A stretch of DNA of 54,792 nucleotides from an uncultured beta proteobacterium (lineage in GTDB: Bacteria; Pseudomonadota; Gammaproteobacteria; Burkholderiales; Burkholderiaceae), in NCBI GenBank assembly GCA_903845455.1, contig CAIMXN010000304.1, positions 1 through 54,792 on the forward strand. Direction: 5' to 3'. The first letter of the stretch is position 1, and the number at the start of each line of letters is the position of its first letter. A model generated the notes under the pieces. That model was given only the letters and a program-made list of their open reading frames with translations. It made no database searches and had not been told where the DNA came from. Below, one piece after another: positions 44,545-53,266 of this stretch. A program made the translations under genes and the position numbers.

Positions 44545-45983
44545 AAATCTTTTCAATGAAATCTAAAGCCTTTGTTTGGCTCTTGGTGGTTTTGAACATT
44601 GCCTTGGCAATGTGGGTTAATAAAGAGCTAGGTACCCCTTGGGGTTGGATACCAACCCATTTGACATTAGAACAATTACCCCGGTTTTTGGAGGTACTAG
44701 CAGGCACCCAGTTTGTCTTACTAGGTTTTACTTTAGATAGAATTTTTAGAAATTCTGTTCACTTCATCAATTCTAAGAAAAAACAAGGTCTTATTCCTGC
44801 TGTCGTAGTAGACGCTGGCTCAATAGTAATTTGTTCTTTAGTAGGCTTACTCGGCTATATCTTGTTATTCGATCAATCGATTAATACCCTGATTGCCGCT
44901 TCTGGCGCATTAGGTTTAGCGCTTGGCTATGCCTTAAGAGACATGATTGCAGATGTAGTGGCTAGCGTTACTTTGCAAACAGATCATCTCATCTCGATTG
45001 GAGATTGGATTGAGTATGCCGAATCAGGTACGCCCTGTATTGCTAAGGTCATCGAGATGGATCGTCGTTATGTGACCCTAGAAAATATTGATGGTAGAGC
45101 TTATCGGATTACTAATAATCGTTTTTTAGCGATTACTTTCGTTAATATCACACAGCACTCAGGATTTACTATCCGAGAATTAATCATCCCAGTGGATACT
45201 CAATATAACTCGGATAGAGTATTGGAGGTCTTAAGCTCTGCGATGGATTATGTATGCAGAGGGTACCCGCAGTTTAGTGCTTGGTTTAGATGCTATGTGT
45301 CACAGATTCAAATTGGTTCTGTCGCTTATAAAATTCGCTATGAGTGCAGAGAAGATGGTCAAGTTGACGAGACTAAACATTTAGTTTTAAAGCATGCGCT
45401 ACGATTTTTGAGAAGTTCTGGGATTTCATTTGACTCATCCATGCTGGTACAAAATGTGGAATCCTTACATGCCAGTAACTTTTCGCCTTTGCTCGATGTC
45501 TACCCATTTGGCATCTTGCGCGTGCTGGCTGAGGATGAGATTTCTGAACTTTCTAAAACCGTCAAATCGCTGCATTTTAATCCTGGCCAACAAGTCATTG
45601 AGCAGGGCGTTATAGCTGACAGCATGTACATTATTGCCGAGGGCTGCCTAGAAGTAATCTCTCACAATAATAAAGGTGAAAAAGTTGTTTTAGCCAACTT
45701 GTGGCCTGGTGATTGTGTCGGAGAAATGTCCTTACTCACCGGTGAGCCGCGCTCTGCTCATGTTTACGCGAGATTAAATACCCATTTAATTGAGATTACC
45801 AAAAATGAGTTAGCACCTATTTTGGCTAAGAATCCTCTGCTGGTAGAGCGTATTTCCATATTGCTGGCAGATAGAGTAGCCCATAAACAGAAGACCCTGA
45901 ATCAGTCAGCCCAAGAGAGTGTGGCTGAAGAAGTGAAGGTCTCTCTGGTGCTCAAGATTCTGAAGTTTTTTGGAAAATCTTAG
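44541..45983 (+). CDS. MscS-type mechanosensitive channel with C-terminal cyclic-nucleotide-binding domain
   Basis: A 480-residue membrane protein. Helices lie near 10-30, 48-66, 83-107 and the pore helix region LIAASGALGLALGYALRDMI (about 112-131). A MscS beta domain (DHLISIGDWIEY) follows, then a cNMP-binding domain (about 335-450) with an intact phosphate cassette GEMSLLTGEPRSA (about 394). Domain order matches bCNG channels. The TTG start at 44541 overlaps the transglycosylase stop; an ATG at 44556 is also possible. Its 3' end overlaps the convergent phosphohexomutase by 4 bp. Confidence 0.88.
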   Translation: MKIFSMKSKAFVWLLVVLNIALAMWVNKELGTPWGWIPTHLTLEQLPRFLEVLAGTQFVLLGFTLDRIFRNSVHFINSKKKQGLIPAVVVDAGSIVICSLVGLLGYILLFDQSINTLIAASGALGLALGYALRDMIADVVASVTLQTDHLISIGDWIEYAESGTPCIAKVIEMDRRYVTLENIDGRAYRITNNRFLAITFVNITQHSGFTIRELIIPVDTQYNSDRVLEVLSSAMDYVCRGYPQFSAWFRCYVSQIQIGSVAYKIRYECREDGQVDETKHLVLKHALRFLRSSGISFDSSMLVQNVESLHASNFSPLLDVYPFGILRVLAEDEISELSKTVKSLHFNPGQQVIEQGVIADSMYIIAEGCLEVISHNNKGEKVVLANLWPGDCVGEMSLLTGEPRSAHVYARLNTHLIEITKNELAPILAKNPLLVERISILLADRVAHKQKTLNQSAQESVAEEVKVSLVLKILKFFGKS

Positions 45984-47365
45984 AAGGGTAGTGTTGCATC
46001 TGGCTTGGCTGCAAGCAAAGCCACTTTAAATTCTGCCTGAATTCGCTCAATCGCCTCAACACTGTCAGCCTCAAAGCGCATGACCACTACAGGGGTGGTA
46101 TTCGATGGTCTGGCTAACCCAAAACCATCTGCATATTCAACTCTGACACCATCAATCGTATTGATCGACTCTGCAGTGGGGAATTTGGCATTGGCCTTAA
46201 TCGTTTCTAGTAGAGAAAATGGTTCGCCCTCGACACAGGCCAGTTGCAGTTCTGGCGTACAAATGGCATTTGGTAAAGTATTTAGGGTCTGATTAGGATC
46301 GGTTTCTTTTGAGAGGATTTCTAATAAGCGTGCACCTGTATACAGACCATCATCAAAGCCAAACCAGCGATCTTTAAAAAAGATATGCCCACTCATTTCA
46401 CCAGCAAGAGGCGCGCCTGTTTCTTTGAGTTTGGCCTTGACTAAAGAGTGTCCCGTTTTCCACATGAGCGGCTGACCACCATATTGTTTAATCCAGGTCG
46501 CTAAGTTGCGGGTGCACTTCACGTCATAAATAATTTGGCCGCCAGGATTGCGCGATAAAACATCTTTGGCAAAGAGCATCATTTGACGATCAGGGAAAAT
46601 CACTTGACCATCTTTGGTAACAACGCCCAAGCGATCAGCATCTCCATCAAAGGCAAGCCCTAATTCGTTATCAGTAGTTTGCAGGTTTTTAATCAGATCT
46701 TGCAGGTTTTCAATATGGGCTGGGTCAGGGTGGTGGTTGGGGAAATGACCATCCACCTCGCAAAACAGTTCTTCTACTTCGCAACCTAAGGCTCTAAAGA
46801 GTTTGCCAGCAAATGCACCACCAACCCCGTTGCCACAATCTATTGCGATCTTGATAGGGCGGGCTAATTTAACATCGCCAATAATGCGCTCCAAATACAT
46901 CGGAAAGATATCAAAGGTACTGCGAGTTCCTTGGCCAGAGCTAAATTTTTTAGCTTCAATGCGTTGGCGCAATGCCTGAATTTGCTCGCCATAGATGGCT
47001 GCACCACCCAAGACCATTTTGAAACCGTTGTAGTTGGGTGGATTATGACTACCGGTAATCATGATGCCGGATTTTGGCTGCTTACCATTGAGCACTTGAT
47101 TCGCCCCGAAATACACCATTGGTGTTGCCACCATTCCCAAATCAATCACGTGAATGCCAGTCGAGAGCAGGCCTTCGGTTAATGCTGCAATGAGGCTAGG
47201 ACCTGATAAGCGACCATCTCGCCCAATCACGATTTCTGTTTCACCAAGCTCGCGCATTTCAGTACCAAAGGCTTGGCCAATGAGTTTAGCGATGGAGGGG
47301 TCTAAGGTCTCATCAATAATTCCACGAATGTCATAAGCTTTAAAAATGGATGGTGATAGTTGCAC
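45980..47365 (-). CDS. Phosphomannomutase/phosphoglucomutase (AlgC/ManB-type)
   Basis: A 461-residue alpha-D-phosphohexomutase that interconverts 6-phospho and 1-phospho sugars for surface polysaccharide precursors. The four signatures are present: FKAYDIRG near the start, active-site phosphoserine loop TGSHNPPNYNG (Ser at about 108), metal loop FDGDADRLG (about 242) and sugar loop GEMSGHIFF. GTG start at 47365 with AGGA upstream. Together with pgi (48096) it supplies hexose phosphates. Family members often accept both glucose and mannose. Confidence 0.95.
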   Translation of the reverse strand: MQLSPSIFKAYDIRGIIDETLDPSIAKLIGQAFGTEMRELGETEIVIGRDGRLSGPSLIAALTEGLLSTGIHVIDLGMVATPMVYFGANQVLNGKQPKSGIMITGSHNPPNYNGFKMVLGGAAIYGEQIQALRQRIEAKKFSSGQGTRSTFDIFPMYLERIIGDVKLARPIKIAIDCGNGVGGAFAGKLFRALGCEVEELFCEVDGHFPNHHPDPAHIENLQDLIKNLQTTDNELGLAFDGDADRLGVVTKDGQVIFPDRQMMLFAKDVLSRNPGGQIIYDVKCTRNLATWIKQYGGQPLMWKTGHSLVKAKLKETGAPLAGEMSGHIFFKDRWFGFDDGLYTGARLLEILSKETDPNQTLNTLPNAICTPELQLACVEGEPFSLLETIKANAKFPTAESINTIDGVRVEYADGFGLARPSNTTPVVVMRFEADSVEAIERIQAEFKVALLAAKPDATLPF

Positions 47366-47382
47366 TTGTAATCCTAGTTTTA

Positions 47383-47751
47383 TTAGTGAGCAATCTCAAT
47401 GATCGAATTTAATCCCTCACACGCCTCTTGAAAAAGGACTGGTGGCAGAGCCTTCCAGGGGTGAGGTCTTGCAGCGCGTTGACGCCAATCAAATGATTTG
47501 GGCTGGTGAGTCAAAATATAAAGCGGCTCGCCACGACCGATGGAAAATTGAATGGCAAACGGGTTTGTTGCATTCGATTGAGCATGCGTCATTGGTAGAC
47601 CAATAACAATACCTGTTTTTTCATTAAATGCTTTTGGAGAAATCACGAGCAGGGGGTGCTCATCTTTCATTTCTTTACCTGATTGTGGATTAAAGTTAAT
47701 CCAGATCATGTCTCTGCGTTCAGGCACCCAAGCTGTTAATTTTTCCACCAT
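47383..47751 (-). CDS. MazF/PemK-family endoribonuclease toxin
   Basis: A 122-residue protein of the MazF fold: WVPERRDMIWINFNPQSGKE, then HPLLVISPKAFNEKTGIVIGLPMTHA (shortened: HPLLVIS, GLPMT). The family is mRNA-cleaving toxins. The ATG at 47751 shares one base with the antitoxin stop (TGATG), so it is translated after the antitoxin, the usual MazEF arrangement. It is flanked by housekeeping sugar-phosphate genes. Confidence 0.9.
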   Translation of the reverse strand: MVEKLTAWVPERRDMIWINFNPQSGKEMKDEHPLLVISPKAFNEKTGIVIGLPMTHAQSNATNPFAIQFSIGRGEPLYILTHQPKSFDWRQRAARPHPWKALPPVLFQEACEGLNSIIEIAH

Positions 47752-48011
47752 CAAATAATTTCTTTCCCGATGGGTTTTGATGCCATGATTTCACCGCCAT
47801 GTTGTTCTGGGTTAAACATTTTGAGTTTTTGCTTCAGACTGAGTTTAGGTTTACCAAGCACCCTGAGTAATACCCCGTGCTGAACAACCTCAACAGAAAT
47901 AGGGACGCCTTGCGCTAAATGGGCTGCCTTAGCTATCGGTGAGGTAATCCTTACACCTAAGCCATTACCCCATTCTTGGATCGTTTGTTCTACCTTGAGT
48001 ACTGGAGCCAT
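47751..48011 (-). CDS. MazE/AbrB-type antitoxin
   Basis: An 86-residue protein with an N-terminal AbrB/MazE DNA-binding swapped-hairpin (VEQTIQEWGNGLGVRIT, VPISVEVVQHGVLLRV) and a basic-then-acidic C-terminal tail that should bind the toxin. The ATG at 48011 has a good ribosome site (GGGAG, about 6 nt upstream). Antitoxin first, toxin second, as usual. It should repress its own promoter. Confidence 0.88.
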   Translation of the reverse strand: MAPVLKVEQTIQEWGNGLGVRITSPIAKAAHLAQGVPISVEVVQHGVLLRVLGKPKLSLKQKLKMFNPEQHGGEIMASKPIGKEII

Positions 48012-48095
48012 ATTTACTCCCAATTAAATGTTTATACAAGTTTAAACAATAATGCGCAGCATGTCAATGCGATGAGCTTAGTGTGCTATGCAGAG

Positions 48096-49622
48096 CTAGG
48101 AATTTAAGAAGTTGATGCGAGAGGCAGTCACCGCATCAATACTATCGCTCGCTTGAATGTCAGCTTGATGACTTGCCAGTGCTTGCTCAATTGGCTTGGC
48201 TAAGACTTTGCCATATTCCACACCAGGCTGATCAAAGCTATTGATATTCCAAAGCGCACCCAGGGTGGCGGCACGGTTCTCATAAAGAGCAAGCAGGGCG
48301 CCTAAGTAGAAGGCATTGAGTTCAGGTAATAGGAGTAAGTTGCTGGGGCGATTGCCGGGGTAGACATCATTGGGATGATCAGCTACTTTGCCATGGGCTA
48401 AAGCCTGCGCTTGAGCTAAGCAATTGGAGAGCAGAATGCGATGGTGCTCAATGGCTTCTGGTCTAGTACTCATGGGCTTGCGGATGGCAATGAAATCAAC
48501 TGGAATGATTTCAGTCCCTTGGTGGAGGAGTTGGAAGTAAGAATGCTGCGCATTACTACCCGCACTTCCAAACACGACTGGAGAAGAGTGTTTCACGGGA
48601 TTGCCATCACGATCAACACTCTTACCATTGCTTTCCATATCGAGTTGCTGCAACCACTTTGGAAACAAATCTAAAGCATCTGCGTAGGGAATGGCAGCGT
48701 AAGCTTTAATGCCCCGCTTCTTTTGTTGATGTAGCAAGGCCAATGCCATGATGACAGGCAAATTATCCTCAAGACGAGTATTTTTAAAGTGCAGATCCAT
48801 GGCATGGGCGCCAGCTAAGAACTCTTCAAAGGTCTTAAAGCCATGTTGTAGAGCAATTGGTAAACCAACCGCAGACCAGACCGAGTAGCGTCCACCTACC
48901 CAATCCCAAAAAGGGTAAATATTTTCTTCTTCAATACCGAATGCCTTAGCAGCAGAAACGTTAGCTGTGACAGCAAAGAGTGAGTGAGCAATTTGATTCT
49001 TGGTGCAACCACTATCTTGTAACCAAGCTAATACAGCCTTGGCATTCATAGTGGTTTCTAAAGTCGTAAAGGATTTGGAAACAATGATGACGCGCGTGCT
49101 ATTAGGCTGCGCGCGGTCTAGAATGCGGGCTAATTCAGCAGTATCAATATTGGCTAAGAAGTGCATGCGCATGTTGCGACTATCAATACCTGGGACATGG
49201 GCTAATGCTTGGATTGCTAAGCGAGGACCAAAATCGGACCCACCAATACCAATGTGAATGACATCGGTTACACCCACCCACTTATTGCAGAGGGCCTCTA
49301 TTCGACGCCAGACATCAGTCACTGCTGGCATTACATCCTGACCATCTAATACAACCGGAACTCTCGAAAGATTTCTGAGGGCAGAGTGGAGTACAGGGCG
49401 ATCTTCACTCTGGTTGATATGTTTTCCAGCAAACATGTCTGCTATAAATTCTTCCACCTGATTTTTACGGGCCAGCGTGAATAGCTTTTTCCACTCCGCC
49501 TCATTAATGGACTGATAGGCAGTATCCAGCACCACATCAACCGCAATGTGAGAACCATTGGGAAGACTATTGGACAGAGTATTTTTAGTCTGCAGGGGCT
49601 TGGAACGGGGTCTAGTAGACAT
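48096..49622 (-). CDS. pgi: Glucose-6-phosphate isomerase
   Basis: A 508-residue enzyme interconverting glucose-6-phosphate and fructose-6-phosphate. The signatures are VIHIGIGGSDFGPRLA (about 140-156), SKSFTTLET (phosphate loop, about 208), DWVGGRYSVWSA (about 267) and the active-site segment with SNAQHSYFQLLHQGT (about 372). Length and motifs are normal for a proteobacterial enzyme. It is divergent from the FAD oxidoreductase gene across 99 bp. Confidence 0.97.
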   Translation of the reverse strand: MSTRPRSKPLQTKNTLSNSLPNGSHIAVDVVLDTAYQSINEAEWKKLFTLARKNQVEEFIADMFAGKHINQSEDRPVLHSALRNLSRVPVVLDGQDVMPAVTDVWRRIEALCNKWVGVTDVIHIGIGGSDFGPRLAIQALAHVPGIDSRNMRMHFLANIDTAELARILDRAQPNSTRVIIVSKSFTTLETTMNAKAVLAWLQDSGCTKNQIAHSLFAVTANVSAAKAFGIEEENIYPFWDWVGGRYSVWSAVGLPIALQHGFKTFEEFLAGAHAMDLHFKNTRLEDNLPVIMALALLHQQKKRGIKAYAAIPYADALDLFPKWLQQLDMESNGKSVDRDGNPVKHSSPVVFGSAGSNAQHSYFQLLHQGTEIIPVDFIAIRKPMSTRPEAIEHHRILLSNCLAQAQALAHGKVADHPNDVYPGNRPSNLLLLPELNAFYLGALLALYENRAATLGALWNINSFDQPGVEYGKVLAKPIEQALASHQADIQASDSIDAVTASRINFLNS

Positions 49623-49721
49623 TGTTAGATTTTATCAAGAAGGGCACCCAATCTCATAAAAGACGCAAAATGATAGGATTTCTGTATATTCAAGCTAATC
49701 AATATAGGGTGGGGCAAGCGG

Positions 49722-50858
49722 ATGGAGCAAGTGGACTGTGTAGTCATAGGCGCTGGGGTAGTCGGTTTGGCGGTGGCGCGAGAAATGGCACTACAGGGTC
49801 GCGAAACTATCCTCTTAGAAAGAGAAAATGCTTTTGGCACGGTGAGCAGTGCTCGTAATAGTGAAGTGATTCATGCTGGTATTTATTATCCCAAGGATTC
49901 ACTAAAGGCAAAGCTTTGCGTTGAGGGCAATCGATTGCTCTATGAGTATTGCCGTAGCCACCAAGTAGGGACCCAGCCTTATGGAAAGTTAATCGTAGCG
50001 AGCAATGCAGCGCAGATCGATGACCTGCAAGCTATTTTGTATAAGGCAGAACAAAACCATGTGCCTGAAATCAAGCTGATTTCAGGAGCGCAGGCCACAA
50101 TTTTGGAACCTCAACTCAAGTGTTCAGCAGCCATCCTGTCATCATCGACTGGCATTGTGGATAGCCATGGATTGATGCTGTCTTACCTGGGTGGTTTTGA
50201 AGATGCCGGAGGTATGGTGGCTTACCAATCACCTTTATTAAGTGCTAAACCTTTGGGAAATAATGCGGTCGGCGGATATGAGTTGGAGATTAGCGGCGTT
50301 GATGGTATGAAGATCCAAACCAAACTACTGATCAATTGTGCTGGTATGAGTGCGCCTGCAGTTGCCCAGAAAATAGTAGGCCTACCTAGCGAGCAAATTC
50401 CTAAAGCCTATTTTGCCAAGGGAAACTATTTTTCCTTATCTGGAAAATCACCATTTCATCATCTAATCTATCCCATCCCAGAGCCCGGCGGTCTTGGAGT
50501 GCATCTCACCTTGGATATGGGTGGCCAAGCAAAGTTTGGTCCTGATGTTGAGTGGCTCGCAATTGAAAGTGAAGAGCAGATTGATTACACCGTTAACCCT
50601 GAGCGGGGTGAAGGTTTTTATGAGGCAGTGCGTCAGTATTGGCCAGGCTTAAAAGATGGGGCTTTGCAGCCTGACTATTCTGGTGTGAGGGCAAAAATTA
50701 TGCCCCCCAATACGCCAGCAGGAGACTTTTGTTTTAATGCTCCCCAGAATCACGGCCTGCATGGTTTATTTAATCTTTATGGGTTTGAGTCCCCAGGATT
50801 AACCTCAAGCCTTGCCATTGCCAAGCATTTAGAAGAGCAAATCAAAAGTTCTTTATAA
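49722..50858 (+). CDS. FAD-dependent oxidoreductase, L-2-hydroxyglutarate oxidase-like
   Basis: A 378-residue DAO-superfamily flavoprotein: Rossmann FAD site VVIGAGVVGLAVAREMA (6-22), then RNSEVIHAGIYYPKDSLKAKLC, which closely resembles the LhgO/L-2-hydroxyglutarate dehydrogenase signature, and GFESPGLTSSLAIAKHLE at the C-terminus (FAD closing motif). The substrate is probably a 2-hydroxy acid, passing electrons to the quinone pool in LhgO relatives. Substrate identity is inferred. The ribosome site is GGGTGGGG. Confidence 0.85.
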   Translation: MEQVDCVVIGAGVVGLAVAREMALQGRETILLERENAFGTVSSARNSEVIHAGIYYPKDSLKAKLCVEGNRLLYEYCRSHQVGTQPYGKLIVASNAAQIDDLQAILYKAEQNHVPEIKLISGAQATILEPQLKCSAAILSSSTGIVDSHGLMLSYLGGFEDAGGMVAYQSPLLSAKPLGNNAVGGYELEISGVDGMKIQTKLLINCAGMSAPAVAQKIVGLPSEQIPKAYFAKGNYFSLSGKSPFHHLIYPIPEPGGLGVHLTLDMGGQAKFGPDVEWLAIESEEQIDYTVNPERGEGFYEAVRQYWPGLKDGALQPDYSGVRAKIMPPNTPAGDFCFNAPQNHGLHGLFNLYGFESPGLTSSLAIAKHLEEQIKSSL

Positions 50859-50859
50859 T
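50854..50859 (+). promoter_or_regulatory. Possible -10 element of tRNA-Ser
   Basis: A perfect TATAAT overlaps the stop codon of the preceding gene, 33 bp before the tRNA. A convincing -35 box at 17 bp was not found. Confidence 0.35.
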
Positions 50860-50891
50860 CGATGACTTAAATCCAATCAGGATTTAATCAT

Positions 50892-50981
50892 GGAAGAGTG
50901 GCAGAGCGGTTGAATGCACCAGTCTTGAAAACTGGCGAGGATGAAAGTCCTCCGTGAGTTCGAATCTCACCTCTTCCGCCA
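50892..50981 (+). tRNA. tRNA-Ser (anticodon UGA)
   Basis: The acceptor arm GGAAGAG (50892-50898) pairs with CTCTTCC (50971-50977). The anticodon loop CTTGAAA gives UGA, reading serine UCA-type codons. A long variable arm, T-arm GTGAG-TTCGAAT-CTCAC, and an encoded CCA (50979-50981) are present. At 90 nt it is the class II length expected for serine. Confidence 0.97.
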
Positions 50982-51059
50982 AGTTTCATCAGTATCCAGA
51001 TTGGGGTGAGGATAGTGCGGTGAAAGTTAGCCTTTACCATCTACACAAACAAAGTTTAA

Positions 51060-52634
51060 TTATTTATTTGCAGAAAATTTATTGTTGACGGGTAAGTGCA
51101 CCACATAGACTCCCACCTTTTCTTTTGATGGGTATGCTTTTTCAATGGCATCTGCCAGTGTAGGTGTGTAACGCTGATCAAATATAAAATCTCCTCTGTC
51201 TCCGTGGGTAATTATCATGCTGAATTCGCCATCACGAATTCGATCAGCAAGTGGCTGGGGATTCCAAAGTCCTGCACGCTCTAATTGAGCAAAAATAGCC
51301 GACTCCCACATTACCGATTTGCCACTTCGATGGAGTAATACCATTTCGTCTGAAATTACAGGCTTTTTGGAATTCTTTATTATGTGGGCAAGACTTTCAA
51401 GCCTATTTTTTTCTTCAGGGAGATTATCTAAAATGCTCTTGCTTTTAATTTGATAGGTAAATAAAAAAACATGCAGGGCTACCAAAAGTGGCAAAGTAAA
51501 ACTTCGAAGTTGAAAGCTGCGCATGCTTTCTTCAATTTCCATGCAATTTGCCGTATTGAGGGGTATGACAGAATCAGAAAGCATTATTCCCAGCAATAAA
51601 ATACATGCTAGAAACCATTCCATTGTGTAATTTATTCCTGCACCTTCTTTAGTAATCAAGAGCAATGAAACCGTAGCAAAAAGAAAATATATAAAAATTG
51701 CCAAAAAAGTAATCGTCGATTGATCAAAGAGGATGGCTTCTCTGATACTTTTAGTACCCCTACAATTAAGGTAGTAAAAAAACTTTCTCAGGCCAGTAAT
51801 GATTGTAATTATGGAGAGCAGTACAAAAAGCAAATGTGCTCTCAACCCCTCCATTAGCATGGATAGTCTTCTCAGGTCAAAGGTATTGATGTTATATATA
51901 AAAATATGATTTAAAAATTTCCCTCCTAAGGTGAACAGCAAAACACCTAGGGTCAATAACCCTAAGAATAAACACGTAGCAATTCCCTTTAAAGCTAGCC
52001 TGGGATAAAGCCACAATAAAAGGCTGAAGAGGGATAGTGGGGCAAAAATAGAATTTTGCTTGGTAAATACAGCCAAAACAAAAAACAAAGCCGCTAAATA
52101 AATCCATTTGCATTTTTCTAAAGACTTAAGCCCTAACCAAAAACCAGTGATAGTAAAAAGTAAAGCCAACATATCTACTCGCATTAACTGTGACCACGTT
52201 ATTATTGGATATGCGCTGAGAATTAGTAGCCCCGAAGATGTGCAAATAATTATTCGATATATTGGGGGTGTATTGGGTGGTGTTGCCCTATTTGTAATTA
52301 GAGCGATGATTAACGCAATGAGTAATGTCGAGCAAATAGAAATGAGTCGCCCCGTAAGAAGAACATCACTATTGCAGAGGGTTGCAAGAGTTATTGCAAC
52401 AGAGTGATATATTGGCGTATAGTGAAACACAATAGCTGGAAATTGATCGATTGGACCATAAGCATTTGGTGTAAATATGTCTAAAGCCTGTTGCCAGATA
52501 ATCCCCTCGCCATAATCCAAGCTAAAAGGAAATACACTTAAGTAAAGACTTTGGTGAATAAAAAAAACCAAAGAGTAAATACAAGCTGTAAGTAGTGCAA
52601 TAAGAGAAAAAAAGGTCGTTGCCCGATGACTCAT
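51060..52634 (-). CDS. Polytopic membrane protein, GT-C glycosyltransferase-like
   Basis: A protein of about 524 residues with ~11 hydrophobic segments in the first 400 residues and a soluble C-terminal part. The first loop has the acidic motif LDYGEG and HYTPIYHS, as in PMT/ArnT-like transferases that use polyprenyl-phosphate sugars. Near VFTKQNS lies a short conserved cytoplasmic loop seen in such proteins. The ATG at 52634 overlaps the methyltransferase stop by 4 bp (ATGA), so the start is favoured over the TTG at 52649. Donor and acceptor unknown. Confidence 0.7.
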   Translation of the reverse strand: MSHRATTFFSLIALLTACIYSLVFFIHQSLYLSVFPFSLDYGEGIIWQQALDIFTPNAYGPIDQFPAIVFHYTPIYHSVAITLATLCNSDVLLTGRLISICSTLLIALIIALITNRATPPNTPPIYRIIICTSSGLLILSAYPIITWSQLMRVDMLALLFTITGFWLGLKSLEKCKWIYLAALFFVLAVFTKQNSIFAPLSLFSLLLWLYPRLALKGIATCLFLGLLTLGVLLFTLGGKFLNHIFIYNINTFDLRRLSMLMEGLRAHLLFVLLSIITIITGLRKFFYYLNCRGTKSIREAILFDQSTITFLAIFIYFLFATVSLLLITKEGAGINYTMEWFLACILLLGIMLSDSVIPLNTANCMEIEESMRSFQLRSFTLPLLVALHVFLFTYQIKSKSILDNLPEEKNRLESLAHIIKNSKKPVISDEMVLLHRSGKSVMWESAIFAQLERAGLWNPQPLADRIRDGEFSMIITHGDRGDFIFDQRYTPTLADAIEKAYPSKEKVGVYVVHLPVNNKFSANK

Positions 52635-53266
52635 TTTGGTTTGGCGCAAATAAGCATTTGTTTTCCAAAGGGCTTAAAGGGAAAACTAAGATATAGACCT
52701 ATAAGGAGTGGGTGAGCAGGTATGCTAGATTTGATGGTTAGGGGAAGAAATCGTGGCTCAACTTTGCTTACCTCATAGCCATTAGCAATTAAAAAGTCAG
52801 ATAGACTAATGTGTGACCAAATTGAAATATGCGTGTAATCATCAAAATATTCCGAAGAACAGTAGCGATAATTTGGTTGAATAATGGTTAACTTACCTTT
52901 GCTAGTAAGTTTGTTTTTTAAATTGACTAGCAGATTGCTTAGCTCATCCTGAGTCATATGCTCGAAGACATTGCTTGCAAATGCAAAGTCTACACTTGAA
53001 TTTTCTATATCTGAGAGATCTGTGAGTTTTGTGATGATGGTTTCGATGCCTGGCGATATATGCTTAGGAAAATCCTTCCATAAATCAATAGCAATACGCC
53101 TTTTTGCTTTTACATTATTTATAAAATTTCCATATCCACAGCCTAGATCTAGGACGGTATCATCTTTATCAATTTGATATTGAAAGTAATAATTCCATAG
53201 CGCCTTCCATAGGACCTCTCTTTTGGAGTCTTCTTTAAATCTAATCTGATGATATATATCAGTCAT
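52631..53266 (-). CDS. Class I SAM-dependent methyltransferase
   Basis: About 211 residues with Rossmann motif I VLDLGCGYGNFI, motif II RIAIDLWKD, and a post-II stretch VDFAFASNVFEHMT. Similar proteins (Methyltransf_11/23 type) occur in LPS and capsule clusters and modify sugars or lipid carriers. The ATG at 53266 lies inside the 3' end of the GT2 gene (8-bp overlap) with GGAAAAA upstream; the ATG at 53296 would overlap by 38 bp. Downstream overlap with the GT-C-like gene is 4 bp, indicating one operon. Confidence 0.85.
   Translation of the reverse strand: MTDIYHQIRFKEDSKREVLWKALWNYYFQYQIDKDDTVLDLGCGYGNFINNVKAKRRIAIDLWKDFPKHISPGIETIITKLTDLSDIENSSVDFAFASNVFEHMTQDELSNLLVNLKNKLTSKGKLTIIQPNYRYCSSEYFDDYTHISIWSHISLSDFLIANGYEVSKVEPRFLPLTIKSSIPAHPLLIGLYLSFPFKPFGKQMLICAKPK

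Noticed and set aside
51019..51038. Hairpin GGTGAAAG/CCTTTACC downstream of tRNA-Ser as terminator
   Set aside because: An 8-bp stem is present but no T-run follows on either strand.
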